A stretch of 26,575 nt of DNA, taken from a virus. Location: the IMG/VR virus record IMGVR_UViG_3300010885_011839, positions 1 through 26,575 of that record; one strand, written 5' to 3'. The notes beneath the pieces are model-generated. The model did not search any database and had not been told where the DNA came from. It was given only the letters and a program-made list of their open reading frames with translations. The first letter of the stretch is position 1. Every line of letters starts with the position of its first letter. This document shows, one piece after another, positions 1 to 7,235 of this stretch. A program made the position numbers and the translations under genes.

Positions 1-296
1 GTAGCACTTGTTGGTGTAATAGAGGCAGTTAAACTTGTAGCCTGATATGTGCTAGAGGTAGTAACTGTATTGGTTGTAGTAGTAGCATTAACTACCTGCA
101 ACACACTCCCTGTTGGCAGAGATGCCTTTGCCACACCACCACTCGCACTCAATGTACCAGTTACCGCTACCCCTGTGGATGATATAGCCGCTATGGTTGT
201 TGTACCACTCTTGATATTAGTGTTGCCTGATGTATCTACAGACGTAAGGACAATCCCGCCTGTACCTGTTGTTACTGATGATATTGAGTTTGCCAT
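1..296 (-). CDS. Tail fibre-like protein, N-terminal part (runs off left edge)
   Basis: Reading the minus strand from the ATG at 296 gives an open frame of 98 codons with no stop before the window edge, so the gene is partial. It is preceded by AAGGAAC about 7 nt upstream, a good ribosome binding site. The product starts MANSISSVTTGTGG and is rich in Thr, Ser, Gly and Ala. It contains a LPTGSVLQVVNATTTT segment of a type common in phage fibre or virion-surface proteins of environmental phages. Low complexity and position at the end of the virion block support a fibre or fibre-associated role. The receptor-binding part would lie outside the window. The exact function is inferred. Confidence 0.7.
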   Translation of the reverse strand, partial: MANSISSVTTGTGGIVLTSVDTSGNTNIKSGTTTIAAISSTGVAVTGTLSASGGVAKASLPTGSVLQVVNATTTTNTVTTSSTYQATSLTASITPTSA

Positions 297-305
297 TATA
301 GTTCC

Positions 306-1064
306 TTATAAAATCATCCAACGTACACCAGCTTCAAGTGTAACTGCCTTACCTGCTGCAATCGTTATTGGTCCTGTTGATGTGGCTGAATTTCCAGTGG
401 TAACGGTTATATCTTCGTTGATGGTCTGTGAGTTTACCCACATCCCTTTAGTGGTTGAGTTACCGCCACCTAGCGCACCCCATGCTGCACCGTAGCCCTC
501 AAAAGATGAAGTAGTAGAGTTATACCTAATTTTTCCAGCAGTTGAAGCACCACGCTCTGCCGTAGTACCTGAAGGGATTATAAGTGAATCTGTGGCTGAT
601 GTACCTACTACACCAGAAACTGTAACACTCGTTGCAGAGGCTACGCCAAGTACAGGGGTGATTAGCGTTGGAGTGTTGTCTACTACAAACTTAGTGCCTG
701 TACCTGTTTGGCTTGCTATGCTTGTGGCATTGCCTACTGAAGTGATTGGGCCTGTTAAATTGGCGTTTGTTGTAACTGTTCCAGCTGTTGTAGCTGTAGC
801 TGCGTTTCCGCCTATTGAAAGTGCTGTTGCTGTACCCGTTAGGCTTGTACCCGCGCCGCTAAACGTAGTGCCTGTAATTGTAGTGCCTGTAATTGTAGTG
901 CCTGTAATTGCCGCCGCAGTAGTCGCGCCTATAGTCGCGCCATTAATTGTGCCCCCAGTAATTACAGCTGTAGATAATTCTGCATTTATATTGGTAAAAT
1001 TAGAGTCTAGCTCAGTGTTAGTTAATGGAGACCCTTTGCCTGCGCGCGTTACTATAGTAGCCAT
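306..1064 (-). CDS. Tail fibre-like protein with repetitive shaft
   Basis: 252 aa, with AGGGG upstream of the ATG. The N-terminus contains TRAGKGSPLTNTELDSNF, a segment I recognise from many phage fibre or fibre-adaptor proteins. Residues of about 30-110 are a Thr/Gly/Ala-rich low-complexity shaft that includes tandem ITGTT pentapeptides. The C-terminal third (about 165-252) has AERGASTAGKIRYNSTTSSFEGY, trimmed here to its sense: the short module that ends many fibre shafts and reports a 'new object' in the fold. The chain ends in VRWMIL. The gene lies 9 nt upstream of the partial fibre gene on its left. Virion surface fibre is likely, but receptor and assembly partner are unknown. Confidence 0.75.
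   Translation of the reverse strand: MATIVTRAGKGSPLTNTELDSNFTNINAELSTAVITGGTINGATIGATTAAAITGTTITGTTITGTTFSGAGTSLTGTATALSIGGNAATATTAGTVTTNANLTGPITSVGNATSIASQTGTGTKFVVDNTPTLITPVLGVASATSVTVSGVVGTSATDSLIIPSGTTAERGASTAGKIRYNSTTSSFEGYGAAWGALGGGNSTTKGMWVNSQTINEDITVTTGNSATSTGPITIAAGKAVTLEAGVRWMIL
866..910 (-). repeat. Three perfect 15-bp tandem repeats inside the fibre gene
   Basis: The plus-strand unit TAGTGCCTGTAATTG occurs at 866-880, 881-895 and 896-910 without mismatch. On the coding strand it encodes the pentapeptide repeat ITGTT of the fibre shaft. Because 15 is a multiple of 3, gain or loss of a unit would keep the frame. Confidence 0.9.
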
Positions 1065-1076
1065 GATTTACCCCTA

Positions 1077-1538
1077 TTATGCAGCAGACAACGTAATTGT
1101 CCATGTAATAACCATTGTATCAGAAGCAGCTTTATTTACTACTGCAAATACTGTACGGCATAACATATCCCCAGCAGTAGACGCATTAAATACACCGGCT
1201 TCTGTAATTGCTCCAGTACCTTCACCTGCAGAAAACGTTGAAACATAAACTACTTTTTCATTATTACTTCCTGCAATTGTAGTACTATCGAGTACTTTCC
1301 GACTACCTAGAATACTACCTAAATTAGTATCACCTGCCACTGCCGCTGATACCCCAGACCCAACACCCATATAGCTCATTACACCTTTAGTAGTTCCAAC
1401 CATGCGACTAATAATAAATGCTAGTCCAGTATTTACTACTAAGTTATTTTCAGTTTTATCTTCTTTAATATTTCCATTACTATCAGTTACTACAATGTGA
1501 AGAATACCTGCAAGTTTTAATTGTTCATTTGTGTTCAT
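1077..1538 (-). CDS. Virion or fibre-associated protein
   Basis: 153 aa, with a strong AAGGAG site before the ATG. The central part has a VGSGVSAAVAGDTNLGS segment and the C-terminal half an AITEAGVFNASTAGDMLCRT segment. This pattern is typical of small phage proteins encoded beside tail fibres, in which an 'EAG(I/V)FN' turn precedes the last strands of a beta sandwich. It is encoded between two fibre-type genes in one operon. A fibre-associated or baseplate accessory role is inferred from context and this motif. No enzymatic residues stand out. Confidence 0.65.
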   Translation of the reverse strand: MNTNEQLKLAGILHIVVTDSNGNIKEDKTENNLVVNTGLAFIISRMVGTTKGVMSYMGVGSGVSAAVAGDTNLGSILGSRKVLDSTTIAGSNNEKVVYVSTFSAGEGTGAITEAGVFNASTAGDMLCRTVFAVVNKAASDTMVITWTITLSAA

Positions 1539-1548
1539 GTATTACTCC

Positions 1549-2208
1549 TTAAGAAAAAACTCGCGAATCGCCTACGTAATCTTCCGCGAAATAACTAAAA
1601 TCTACGTATCCTTGACTATATAAACTACCAGTACTACCGGCTCCTACTGCATCAGATAATCCTGATGTAACAGATAGAAGTACAATTTCACTAATACTTA
1701 CGGCATCATTTATACCTTTACTAGATACTATGTTTACAGAATCATTAATATTACTAGTATCTGTTATACCTCTATTAAACGTAAGTACTAATGTAGACGC
1801 TATAGTAGTAGGAAGTTCTACTAATATTTTTAGCATCTCCCAAACTGGTTGTCTACCTTCAGTATAAGTTTGGTCACTTGGCGCTCCTGTTATATAGTCC
1901 TCAGCAAAATATGGTTCACCATCACTAAATCCTGCTCTATCACCTAAAACTTTAGTAGGTACTATTATTAGATTATCTTGTATATCTATACTATCTATAA
2001 TATTTTTTGTAAAATACTTTGCTATTTGTTCTTGAATAGATACTATATCTACAGCTAATACATATTTTATAAAGGTACCTAGTGCTATTGTTACTTTTAA
2101 TGCTGCTACCCGTAAAGATAATTTTGATGCCGCTGCACTAACAGCCAGTCTTTTAGACATAACTCCAAGTGCAAGTTTAACTCCAAGCGTAAAAACATTA
2201 AGTTTCAC
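1549..2208 (-). CDS. Virion protein with repeated YFAEDY motif, function unknown
   Basis: 219 aa. The start overlaps the stop of the upstream BppU-like gene as ATGA (4 nt), which implies translational coupling. Residues 1-60 are hydrophobic and Ala/Leu/Val-rich, almost a membrane-like or coiled segment. The motif YFAEDY occurs at 100-105 and again at 206-211 near the C-terminus. The part between (about 145-190) has loosely repeated units of the INDSVNI type, about 20 residues apart. YFAEDY-type segments occur in fibre-operon proteins of other short-tailed phages as I recall. A structural role in the fibre or tail tip is inferred; I do not recognise a defined family. Confidence 0.55.
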   Translation of the reverse strand: MKLNVFTLGVKLALGVMSKRLAVSAAASKLSLRVAALKVTIALGTFIKYVLAVDIVSIQEQIAKYFTKNIIDSIDIQDNLIIVPTKVLGDRAGFSDGEPYFAEDYITGAPSDQTYTEGRQPVWEMLKILVELPTTIASTLVLTFNRGITDTSNINDSVNIVSSKGINDAVSISEIVLLSVTSGLSDAVGAGSTGSLYSQGYVDFSYFAEDYVGDSRVFS

Positions 2209-2531
2209 GCAAACTCCTCACGAAGTTCAAATTGCAAAATATTATATATTGTTTCCCTAGTACCTCCACTAAGAACTACTTCTAATTCCCCTTCATATTC
2301 CCCAGCATCTTGGTCTAAATCTCCTACTAACCATGCTACTACTGCTACCCCATTAACAGCGTCGGTAATAGTAGCTATCCTACTAAATAATAACGTAGTA
2401 GAATTAGCTGCTCTAAAATGTAATGTAACTGTAGCAGACGTAAGATTAACTGGTAAATTTGTTAACGTATCAGTAATAGTACACCGTAATTGTGGTGCTG
2501 TATCATTGCGTACAAGTTTTATGGCAGACAT
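2205..2531 (-). CDS. BppU N-terminal-like (IgG-like) virion protein
   Basis: 108 aa, with AAGGA about 7 nt before the ATG. The sequence starts IKLVRNDTAPQL, then has alternating beta strands, the VTLHFR strand, and GEYEGELEV near residue 85. This order resembles the N-terminal immunoglobulin-like domain of the phage baseplate upper protein family (BppU), which links receptor-binding proteins to the tail. Here the domain stands alone with no C-terminal extension. Its place between adaptor-like genes and fibre genes fits a connector role. The family call is by eye and moderate in confidence. Confidence 0.6.
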   Translation of the reverse strand: MSAIKLVRNDTAPQLRCTITDTLTNLPVNLTSATVTLHFRAANSTTLLFSRIATITDAVNGVAVVAWLVGDLDQDAGEYEGELEVVLSGGTRETIYNILQFELREEFA

Positions 2532-2541
2532 TTATAATCCT

Positions 2542-3213
2542 TCAAGAAAATGATTGCATACGTACAGATACAACACCTCTAGCATTACCTAGATTAGCTC
2601 GGGCTCTACGTTCTGTAAGTTGTGAAAGATATTGTTTAGCGTGGTATGCCGCTAGTTCTCTATCAGACCAATTTGTGTTAGGCAATACTAAAAGTTGCTG
2701 CAGCGCTCCGTGCATAATTACATCTTCTAAATCATCAAATATAGTCTCGTCCATACCAGATGAATCTCTAGTAGGTTTAAGTGCGTAAAACATACGCATA
2801 GTGTACGTATATTGTGCATCTGGTAATGGAAGTACTGCAAATTGATTAGGGGTTATTTGCGTTATAGACTGAGGAGTACTTCCGAACTGTTCAATATCTG
2901 CAGACGTAGTATATTTATCTGCCCACGCCGGGTACATTTCTAGAGCTTTATCTAAAGTTAGTATATCTAATGGACTATCGTTTAATAATGCAGTAAACAC
3001 CGCATGTACATCTGTATCCGCTGGTCTATTATAATTATATGTATACGTTCCCGGAATCAAATTAAATTTAGGTTGCTGATATCTCCATGCTAGAGTTTTT
3101 TCACATACATTTATAGCAGTATTTCTAATGTACTGAATTACTGTTTGTTGCGGACATCCCGGAACACTAGGTTGTAGGCGTGTTGCAAGTGTAGAAAAAT
3201 CACGTGTGAACAT
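2542..3213 (-). CDS. Head-tail adaptor or tail-tube-like virion protein
   Basis: 223 aa. The ATG shares one base with the stop of the preceding gene (TAATG). The layout is helical N-terminus, a QPKFNLIPGTYTYNY segment at about 50, a conserved acidic patch DDLEDVIMHGALQQLL near 165, then a Glu/Arg-rich C-terminal helix. This resembles the short-tail adaptor and nozzle-associated proteins found directly after the first adaptor in podoviruses, and it has the same general build as the gene before it. The pair could form successive rings below the portal. This role rests on gene order and fold-like pattern, without a diagnostic motif. Confidence 0.55.
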   Translation of the reverse strand: MFTRDFSTLATRLQPSVPGCPQQTVIQYIRNTAINVCEKTLAWRYQQPKFNLIPGTYTYNYNRPADTDVHAVFTALLNDSPLDILTLDKALEMYPAWADKYTTSADIEQFGSTPQSITQITPNQFAVLPLPDAQYTYTMRMFYALKPTRDSSGMDETIFDDLEDVIMHGALQQLLVLPNTNWSDRELAAYHAKQYLSQLTERRARANLGNARGVVSVRMQSFS

Positions 3214-3854
3214 TAGATTACCTGTTTCGGCTCAAGTCCGCCTTGTTCTGTATCTGTAATAACTCTAGCTTGAAGTCCTACGTCTAGATTTCGCATAAAT
3301 GATTCTTGGTACATTTTGGCGCGTCCTGAATTTACATGTTCATTATCGACAGATTCTGCTAAATATATTGTGCCATCTACTATAGCAGGAAGATACGCAT
3401 TAGGTATCCCTATCGTATCACTTAGTCCGTAGTCTGATGGTATCTGAACATACTCCCCTACAAGAACTACTCCTGACGAGGGGCGCGGGTACACAAAAAA
3501 TTTATTAGGATTTCGGACATGGCGCATAAAATTAACTGGAAATCCTGACGGTTCATTAACCCATCCCGGATATGTTTGGTCTAGTGTATCTCTAGATACT
3601 TCAGTTATAGCATCACCATTTTTTACTTGAAATATTTCTACTAGTCTTAAGGAATCTGTTGGAGTTGACTGTAATACTACATTAGCTGTTGTAGATATAT
3701 CTGCAATTACAGAAAATAAATCAGGACGAATTACTACCATGCGTTTAATAATTTGATTTATAAACCCTAGTAATACTATATCAGAATACCTATATGTAAC
3801 TCTAGTATCCTGAATAAGCTGCCTAACTTCTGTAATTACAGCACTAGGTGTCAT
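3213..3854 (-). CDS. Phage adaptor protein (head completion)
   Basis: 213 aa. The start overlaps the preceding stop by 4 nt (ATGA). The N-terminal half is helical: VITEVRQLIQD at residues 6-16, then LLGFINQIIKRM. A strand region follows with NPNKFFVYPRP, and the C-terminal part returns to helix (AIVDGTIYLAES). This order, including 'F.VYP.P' and a helical tail with a 'Y..A' pattern, matches the phage adaptor proteins (of the DUF6682 type) found with large portals in short-tailed phages. The protein would bind under the portal to close the capsid and receive the tail. Family assignment is by pattern and was not searched. Confidence 0.65.
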   Translation of the reverse strand: MTPSAVITEVRQLIQDTRVTYRYSDIVLLGFINQIIKRMVVIRPDLFSVIADISTTANVVLQSTPTDSLRLVEIFQVKNGDAITEVSRDTLDQTYPGWVNEPSGFPVNFMRHVRNPNKFFVYPRPSSGVVLVGEYVQIPSDYGLSDTIGIPNAYLPAIVDGTIYLAESVDNEHVNSGRAKMYQESFMRNLDVGLQARVITDTEQGGLEPKQVI

Positions 3855-4117
3855 TTAGGAAATCCTCTAGCAGCTTCTTCTGCTAATTCTGGTGGCGTAT
3901 ATGGTACTTGCTCTGGTATGTTTTCAGTAGACAAATCTAATACAGCTTTTCGTTTCTGTTGCCCAATGCGTACAGCTGCAATTGCACCCGTTTTTACAAA
4001 CCGTTCTGGATACGCAATTTCCTCTGTAATTATTTCACAATCTATATTCTTGGCAAGTATTTCATTATAGTCGTATATAAATCCGTCTTTCTTTACTCTA
4101 ATATACATAGTACTCAT
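3851..4117 (-). CDS. Small virion-operon protein, function unknown
   Basis: 88 aa, with an AAGGAT site upstream and a 4-nt overlap with the adaptor gene. It starts MSTMYIRVKKDGFIYDYN, with a second in-frame ATG at codon 4 as an alternative start. The chain is charged with a Pro/Glu-rich C-terminus (EQVPYTPPELAEEA). Similar short proteins with 'MYIRVKKDGFIYDYNE'-like starts occur in phage structural operons. A head-completion accessory role is possible; nothing in the sequence proves it. Confidence 0.5.
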   Translation of the reverse strand: MSTMYIRVKKDGFIYDYNEILAKNIDCEIITEEIAYPERFVKTGAIAAVRIGQQKRKAVLDLSTENIPEQVPYTPPELAEEAARGFPK

Positions 4118-4131
4118 TTTATATAATCCTT

Positions 4132-4896
4132 TTATGCAATTCTTTGTACTACAACAATAGACGATGGGACTTCAGGTACAGCTGGAGGGCCTACTATAGC
4201 TGCAGTATATTCAATTGTAACGGCAACATTAGTTGGTTTCCATAGTATTCTAATATATTGCCCAGCAGTAACTACAACATATAGCACAATCTGAAAAAAC
4301 CCTTTTCCGCCGTCTCCAACTTTTGGTACTGTTACAGATGTAGCAGACCTATCTATATTTACATCATTAAGAGTGGCCCAAATAGTTACATCGTAATCTG
4401 CTACCCCTGAATTACTAAGTTGTAAGCTAGGAGCAATCATATATGTTCCTGCAGCAGCAAATGTGATACGTGTTAACGACGTACCATCTGTTACCATAGT
4501 TACTCCAGTACCAGTGACGTCAGTGGTACCAAATTTCACAGCAGTAACTGCTGATGTACTTCCAGTTTGGTCAGTAATATCTGAAAACGCAGCATGTGCT
4601 AGTCCAGTAATTGTATTAAACGGTACAGTTCCTGCAGTAATAGCTACTTTAGATATATTTACAGACCCAGTTCCATTGGGGGATAGTACTAGATTTCCAT
4701 TGGTATCTAGTGTACTAATAGTATTACCATCAAACTCAATATTATCTACAGATGCAGATAGTGTTCCTAATTTCATAGCTGTAGCTACACCAGTTCCGCT
4801 GTACACAGTTTTTTCAGTTGCTGTAGGCCCACTGTCTATATGTAGTATCTCATTATAAGTACTAGCTATAGTACTACTGGTTAAATTTGCAGCCAT
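4132..4896 (-). CDS. Virion protein with C1q/TNF-like C-terminal domain
   Basis: 254 aa, with AGGAG before the ATG. The N-terminal half is low-complexity and fibre-like, with VLSPNGTGSVNISKV near residue 70. The C-terminal half (about 130-235) has the strand order of a C1q/TNF-type jelly roll: TRITFAAAGTYMIAPSLQL, then DVTIWATLNDVNI, then GFFQIVLYVVVTAGQYI. Such domains trimerise and are common in phage head or tail decorations. Its place between capsid and adaptor genes suggests a head-surface or neck fibre. The domain call is by eye. Confidence 0.65.
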   Translation of the reverse strand: MAANLTSSTIASTYNEILHIDSGPTATEKTVYSGTGVATAMKLGTLSASVDNIEFDGNTISTLDTNGNLVLSPNGTGSVNISKVAITAGTVPFNTITGLAHAAFSDITDQTGSTSAVTAVKFGTTDVTGTGVTMVTDGTSLTRITFAAAGTYMIAPSLQLSNSGVADYDVTIWATLNDVNIDRSATSVTVPKVGDGGKGFFQIVLYVVVTAGQYIRILWKPTNVAVTIEYTAAIVGPPAVPEVPSSIVVVQRIA

Positions 4897-4909
4897 TTAT
4901 ATCTCCTAA

Positions 4910-5251
4910 TTACCCGCGTAAAATTAGTGTAATATTAACAGCATTAGAACCGCCGCCAGTAATAGTAGGTTTTAGATATGCCGCAGAAGATAATATTTCA
5001 AAAATACTAGCCACATTAGCTGATACAGTAGTACCGCTAATATCTTTTATGGCAAAAAACGTAGTATTATCGTTCGACGATTGTAATGTTATTGTCGCTC
5101 CACCAAATGTACCATAAATTTGAACACTTGCATAAGGTGATTTTCGTGTTATAACAGTCTGTGATACTAGTGTATCTCCAGTTACAACTTCCTTCCAAGT
5201 GACATGTGGAACTCCAGCTACAACAGACACTACAGGGGAAACAGTTGCCAT
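4910..5251 (-). CDS. Small beta-rich virion protein
   Basis: 113 aa, start supported by TTTAGGAGAA. The sequence is predicted beta-rich, with TVSPVVSVVAGVPHVTWKEV at the start, an ATITLQSSNDNTTFFAI segment and an AVNITLILRG end. The 'L..S.D...F..I' pattern is seen in small phage decoration proteins. It lies between two other small beta proteins downstream of the capsid gene, so a capsid or neck decoration role is likely. No family is recognised. Confidence 0.5.
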   Translation of the reverse strand: MATVSPVVSVVAGVPHVTWKEVVTGDTLVSQTVITRKSPYASVQIYGTFGGATITLQSSNDNTTFFAIKDISGTTVSANVASIFEILSSAAYLKPTITGGGSNAVNITLILRG

Positions 5252-5270
5252 AATTATTCTCCTAAAGGAA

Positions 5271-5284
5271 GGGGCCTAAGCCCC
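5271..5284 (-). promoter_or_regulatory. Intergenic GC-rich hairpin
   Basis: GGGGC and GCCCC arms (5 bp) flank a 4-nt loop in the gap between two virion genes. On the minus strand the hairpin is followed by TTCCTTT, so it could be a weak attenuator or an RNA-processing or stability element. The T tract is too poor for a confident terminator. Confidence 0.45.
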
Positions 5285-5295
5285 AACCAGTTATA

Positions 5296-5751
5296 TTACG
5301 ATGGTAACAATGGTACTGTATACCATTGAGTTGTACTAGATGCCACAAACATAGCACTAGTAACAGCTGCCATAGTTATTGCACTATTTGATGCAATTGC
5401 ATTAATAGCTGCCCCAGTAGCTGGATATACTAAAAGTGTTTTTGCTGTTGTAGTAGTTTTTACAATACAAACTGCACCTGCAACAGCTGTTGGTAAACGT
5501 ACACCTAAAGCATCATTTGCACCTACTACTACGGATAACCCTTCAACTAAAGCTGCAGCACCCGCTTGGTTTGCACCAAGTGGAGTAACAGGTGTAGTTA
5601 CAGGAATACGAACCGCACCAGTAACGCCACTGGTAGCTGTAAGGGTGGTAAAGGCCCCAGCTGCAGGAGTAGTTTGACCTATAGGAGCAGCATCAATTCT
5701 GCCACTATTAATAGTCAAATTGTCCTGAGCAATACCGCGATAAACGCCCAT
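5296..5751 (-). CDS. Virion-operon protein, fibre-like
   Basis: 151 aa, start supported by AAAGGAG. Residues of about 12-45 contain the 'SG.ID..PIG..TPA.GAFTTLT' pattern common in phage fibres and collar proteins. The rest is Ala/Thr/Val-rich with strand-like alternation and ends TTQWYTVPLLPS, a type of end seen in fibre-like proteins where an aromatic residue closes the domain. It follows the decoration candidate in the capsid operon. It may decorate the capsid or be a short head fibre. Role inferred. Confidence 0.55.
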   Translation of the reverse strand: MGVYRGIAQDNLTINSGRIDAAPIGQTTPAAGAFTTLTATSGVTGAVRIPVTTPVTPLGANQAGAAALVEGLSVVVGANDALGVRLPTAVAGAVCIVKTTTTAKTLLVYPATGAAINAIASNSAITMAAVTSAMFVASSTTQWYTVPLLPS

Positions 5752-5770
5752 TTTAATCTCCTTTATACAT

Positions 5771-5786
5771 AGGGGCCGAAGCCCCT
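5771..5786 (-). promoter_or_regulatory. Intergenic hairpin with UUCG loop
   Basis: On the minus strand AGGGGC-TTCG-GCCCCT forms a 6-bp stem closed by C-G around a UUCG tetraloop, an exceptionally stable RNA fold. It lies between the decoration candidate and the next gene, immediately 5' of the next ribosome binding site, with no T tract. It is more likely an mRNA stabiliser or partial attenuator than a terminator. Confidence 0.55.
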
Positions 5787-5791
5787 AATAA

Positions 5792-6244
5792 TTAGTTACA
5801 ATCTGCAATAATAGCAAATGCACGAATAACAGCTGTAGTTGGAACAGCAGTATTGATTAATAAATCAATAGTATCTGCTGTAGCTACAAGTGTTGGATTT
5901 GCTAAGTTAGCAACAGTAAAACCTACTGGAGTTGCTGGGGCGTCATTCGCATAAGCATTAGCTGCTGCTGGTGAACCGCCTGTATAACCTAAGTCAAAAG
6001 TTGCAGTACTAGTATCAGCAGTTACAACATCAATACCCGCAGTTAATACAATTGAACCTGCTGGGACTGGGATTACTTGTAAAATATCTGCAGCAGCTAA
6101 TGCAGTAGCACCAGCAGCTAAACGTGCAGCAACAATTGCTGCAAAATCTAAAGTAACTTCAAACTTAGTTGTTGAAACAAGACCGTCAGCAGGATACGCA
6201 GCGGTACCTTTATTAAAGCCAAGGGTGTCAGTATATGTAGCCAT
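5792..6244 (-). CDS. Capsid decoration-like protein
   Basis: 150 aa from the ATG at 6244, which has AGAGGAAT just upstream. An ATG 15 nt further upstream lies before this site and is less likely. The product begins MATYTDTLGFNKG, a start seen in small proteins encoded right after major capsid genes. It is Ala/Thr-rich with beta alternation, a DLGYTGG turn near residue 88, and a hydrophobic C-terminal strand VIRAFAIIADCN. Direct placement after the capsid gene suggests a head-stabilising protein present in similar copy number. That role is inferred. Confidence 0.6.
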   Translation of the reverse strand: MATYTDTLGFNKGTAAYPADGLVSTTKFEVTLDFAAIVAARLAAGATALAAADILQVIPVPAGSIVLTAGIDVVTADTSTATFDLGYTGGSPAAANAYANDAPATPVGFTVANLANPTLVATADTIDLLINTAVPTTAVIRAFAIIADCN

Positions 6245-6274
6245 GATAATTCCTCTCAATCAAATATATAAAAT

Positions 6275-6290
6275 GGGGAGCGTACTCCCC
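6275..6290 (-). promoter_or_regulatory. Hairpin after the capsid gene with UACG loop
   Basis: On the minus strand GGGGAG-TACG-CTCCCC makes a 6-bp stem with a UNCG-class tetraloop, followed by ATTTTATATA. It sits directly between the stop of the capsid gene and the start of the next gene. The short T-rich tail could allow partial termination and so lower expression of downstream genes relative to the capsid. Confidence 0.5.
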
Positions 6291-6295
6291 GGTAA

Positions 6296-7219
6296 CTATA
6301 CAGTAACAACAGCTGTAGATAGAGCTTCACCTTTGGTTACTTTGTAGCCATATACTTGAAGGCCGCGAATAATATTACCAAATGTTGCTTCTGAACGAAT
6401 TGTTTCCATATTGGTCATTTGTGATGCAAATGTAAAGCCCATTTTATGACCAGCGATAATGCTAGTTTTGCCTGCTGATACATTTAGATTATGGCTTACA
6501 TAGATAGTAAAACGGTCTACCATACCTAAACGACCATTACGGACAATAGACATACTATCACCTGTTAATGACGCATCTTTTAACTCAGATTTTTTAATTA
6601 ACCCAGCCAAACGTGCTGGAATGACTAAGAATCTGTCTCCCTCTGGAGCATTAGCTTCATCTAGTACAGAACCCATATCAACAATTAAATCAATAATAGA
6701 TGTAGTACCACCAGCACCGTCTTTAGAAACAGTTAATGGTGCTGCTGTTGTGCCTAGATTAAAGGCAGATGATTGTTCGCCAGCTGTAAGGCCTTTGTTA
6801 AATGTAGAAATGCCCGGTAAAATATCTGTCAAAACGCGAGTATCAATTTTGATTTTCATACGTTCTGAAGCATCTTTAGACCATGTATCCATTAAATTAA
6901 TATCTGATTGAACTTTATCCACATCATCTTCAACGCAGGCAAAATATTCACCTTTATCAATAATTAATTGGATTTTTGGTTTATCAGGATTTTCTACTGT
7001 TAAAGTTTGACCTTTAACATAATCACGGATTGTAATTTCTGGTGTAGTACGGATATTAACCGTGTCACCATACTGACGAATTTCACCTTCATAGGCTGTG
7101 TTAGAGATTGCTGCGAGCACTGTTGCATCGTAGAAATTCTCAATAAGTTTACCTGACCAAATCTCAGGGATAAAGTTGCCGCTGTAATTAGGGCGGCCCG
7201 GTGCGGTTGCGTAAGACAT
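6296..7219 (-). CDS. Major capsid protein
   Basis: 307 aa, with AAAGGAG before the ATG. It has the look of an HK97-fold coat protein of short-tailed phages: an N-terminal arm ending in NFIPEIWSGKLIENFYDATVL, then QYGDTVNIRTTPEITI with the P-loop-like strand, a 'KGEYFACVEDDVDKVQSD' spine-helix segment near residue 95, and a long alpha spine. RFLVIPARLAGLIK near residue 195 and the IAGHKMGFTFASQM segment near 262 are typical for this group. It follows the scaffold gene by 16 nt. It would form the capsid shell. Name is by resemblance and synteny. Confidence 0.9.
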   Translation of the reverse strand: MSYATAPGRPNYSGNFIPEIWSGKLIENFYDATVLAAISNTAYEGEIRQYGDTVNIRTTPEITIRDYVKGQTLTVENPDKPKIQLIIDKGEYFACVEDDVDKVQSDINLMDTWSKDASERMKIKIDTRVLTDILPGISTFNKGLTAGEQSSAFNLGTTAAPLTVSKDGAGGTTSIIDLIVDMGSVLDEANAPEGDRFLVIPARLAGLIKKSELKDASLTGDSMSIVRNGRLGMVDRFTIYVSHNLNVSAGKTSIIAGHKMGFTFASQMTNMETIRSEATFGNIIRGLQVYGYKVTKGEALSTAVVTV

Positions 7220-7235
7220 AATAAAACTCCTTTAA

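Noticed and set aside
592-1248. Plus-strand open frame of 218 codons across the fibre genes
   Set aside because: It runs opposite two credible fibre genes with good ribosome binding sites. The product is a low-complexity Val/Pro/Ala string that mirrors the Thr/Ala repeats on the other strand.
6621-6911. Plus-strand open frame of 96 codons inside the capsid gene
   Set aside because: It is an antisense shadow of the major capsid gene with no start signals.
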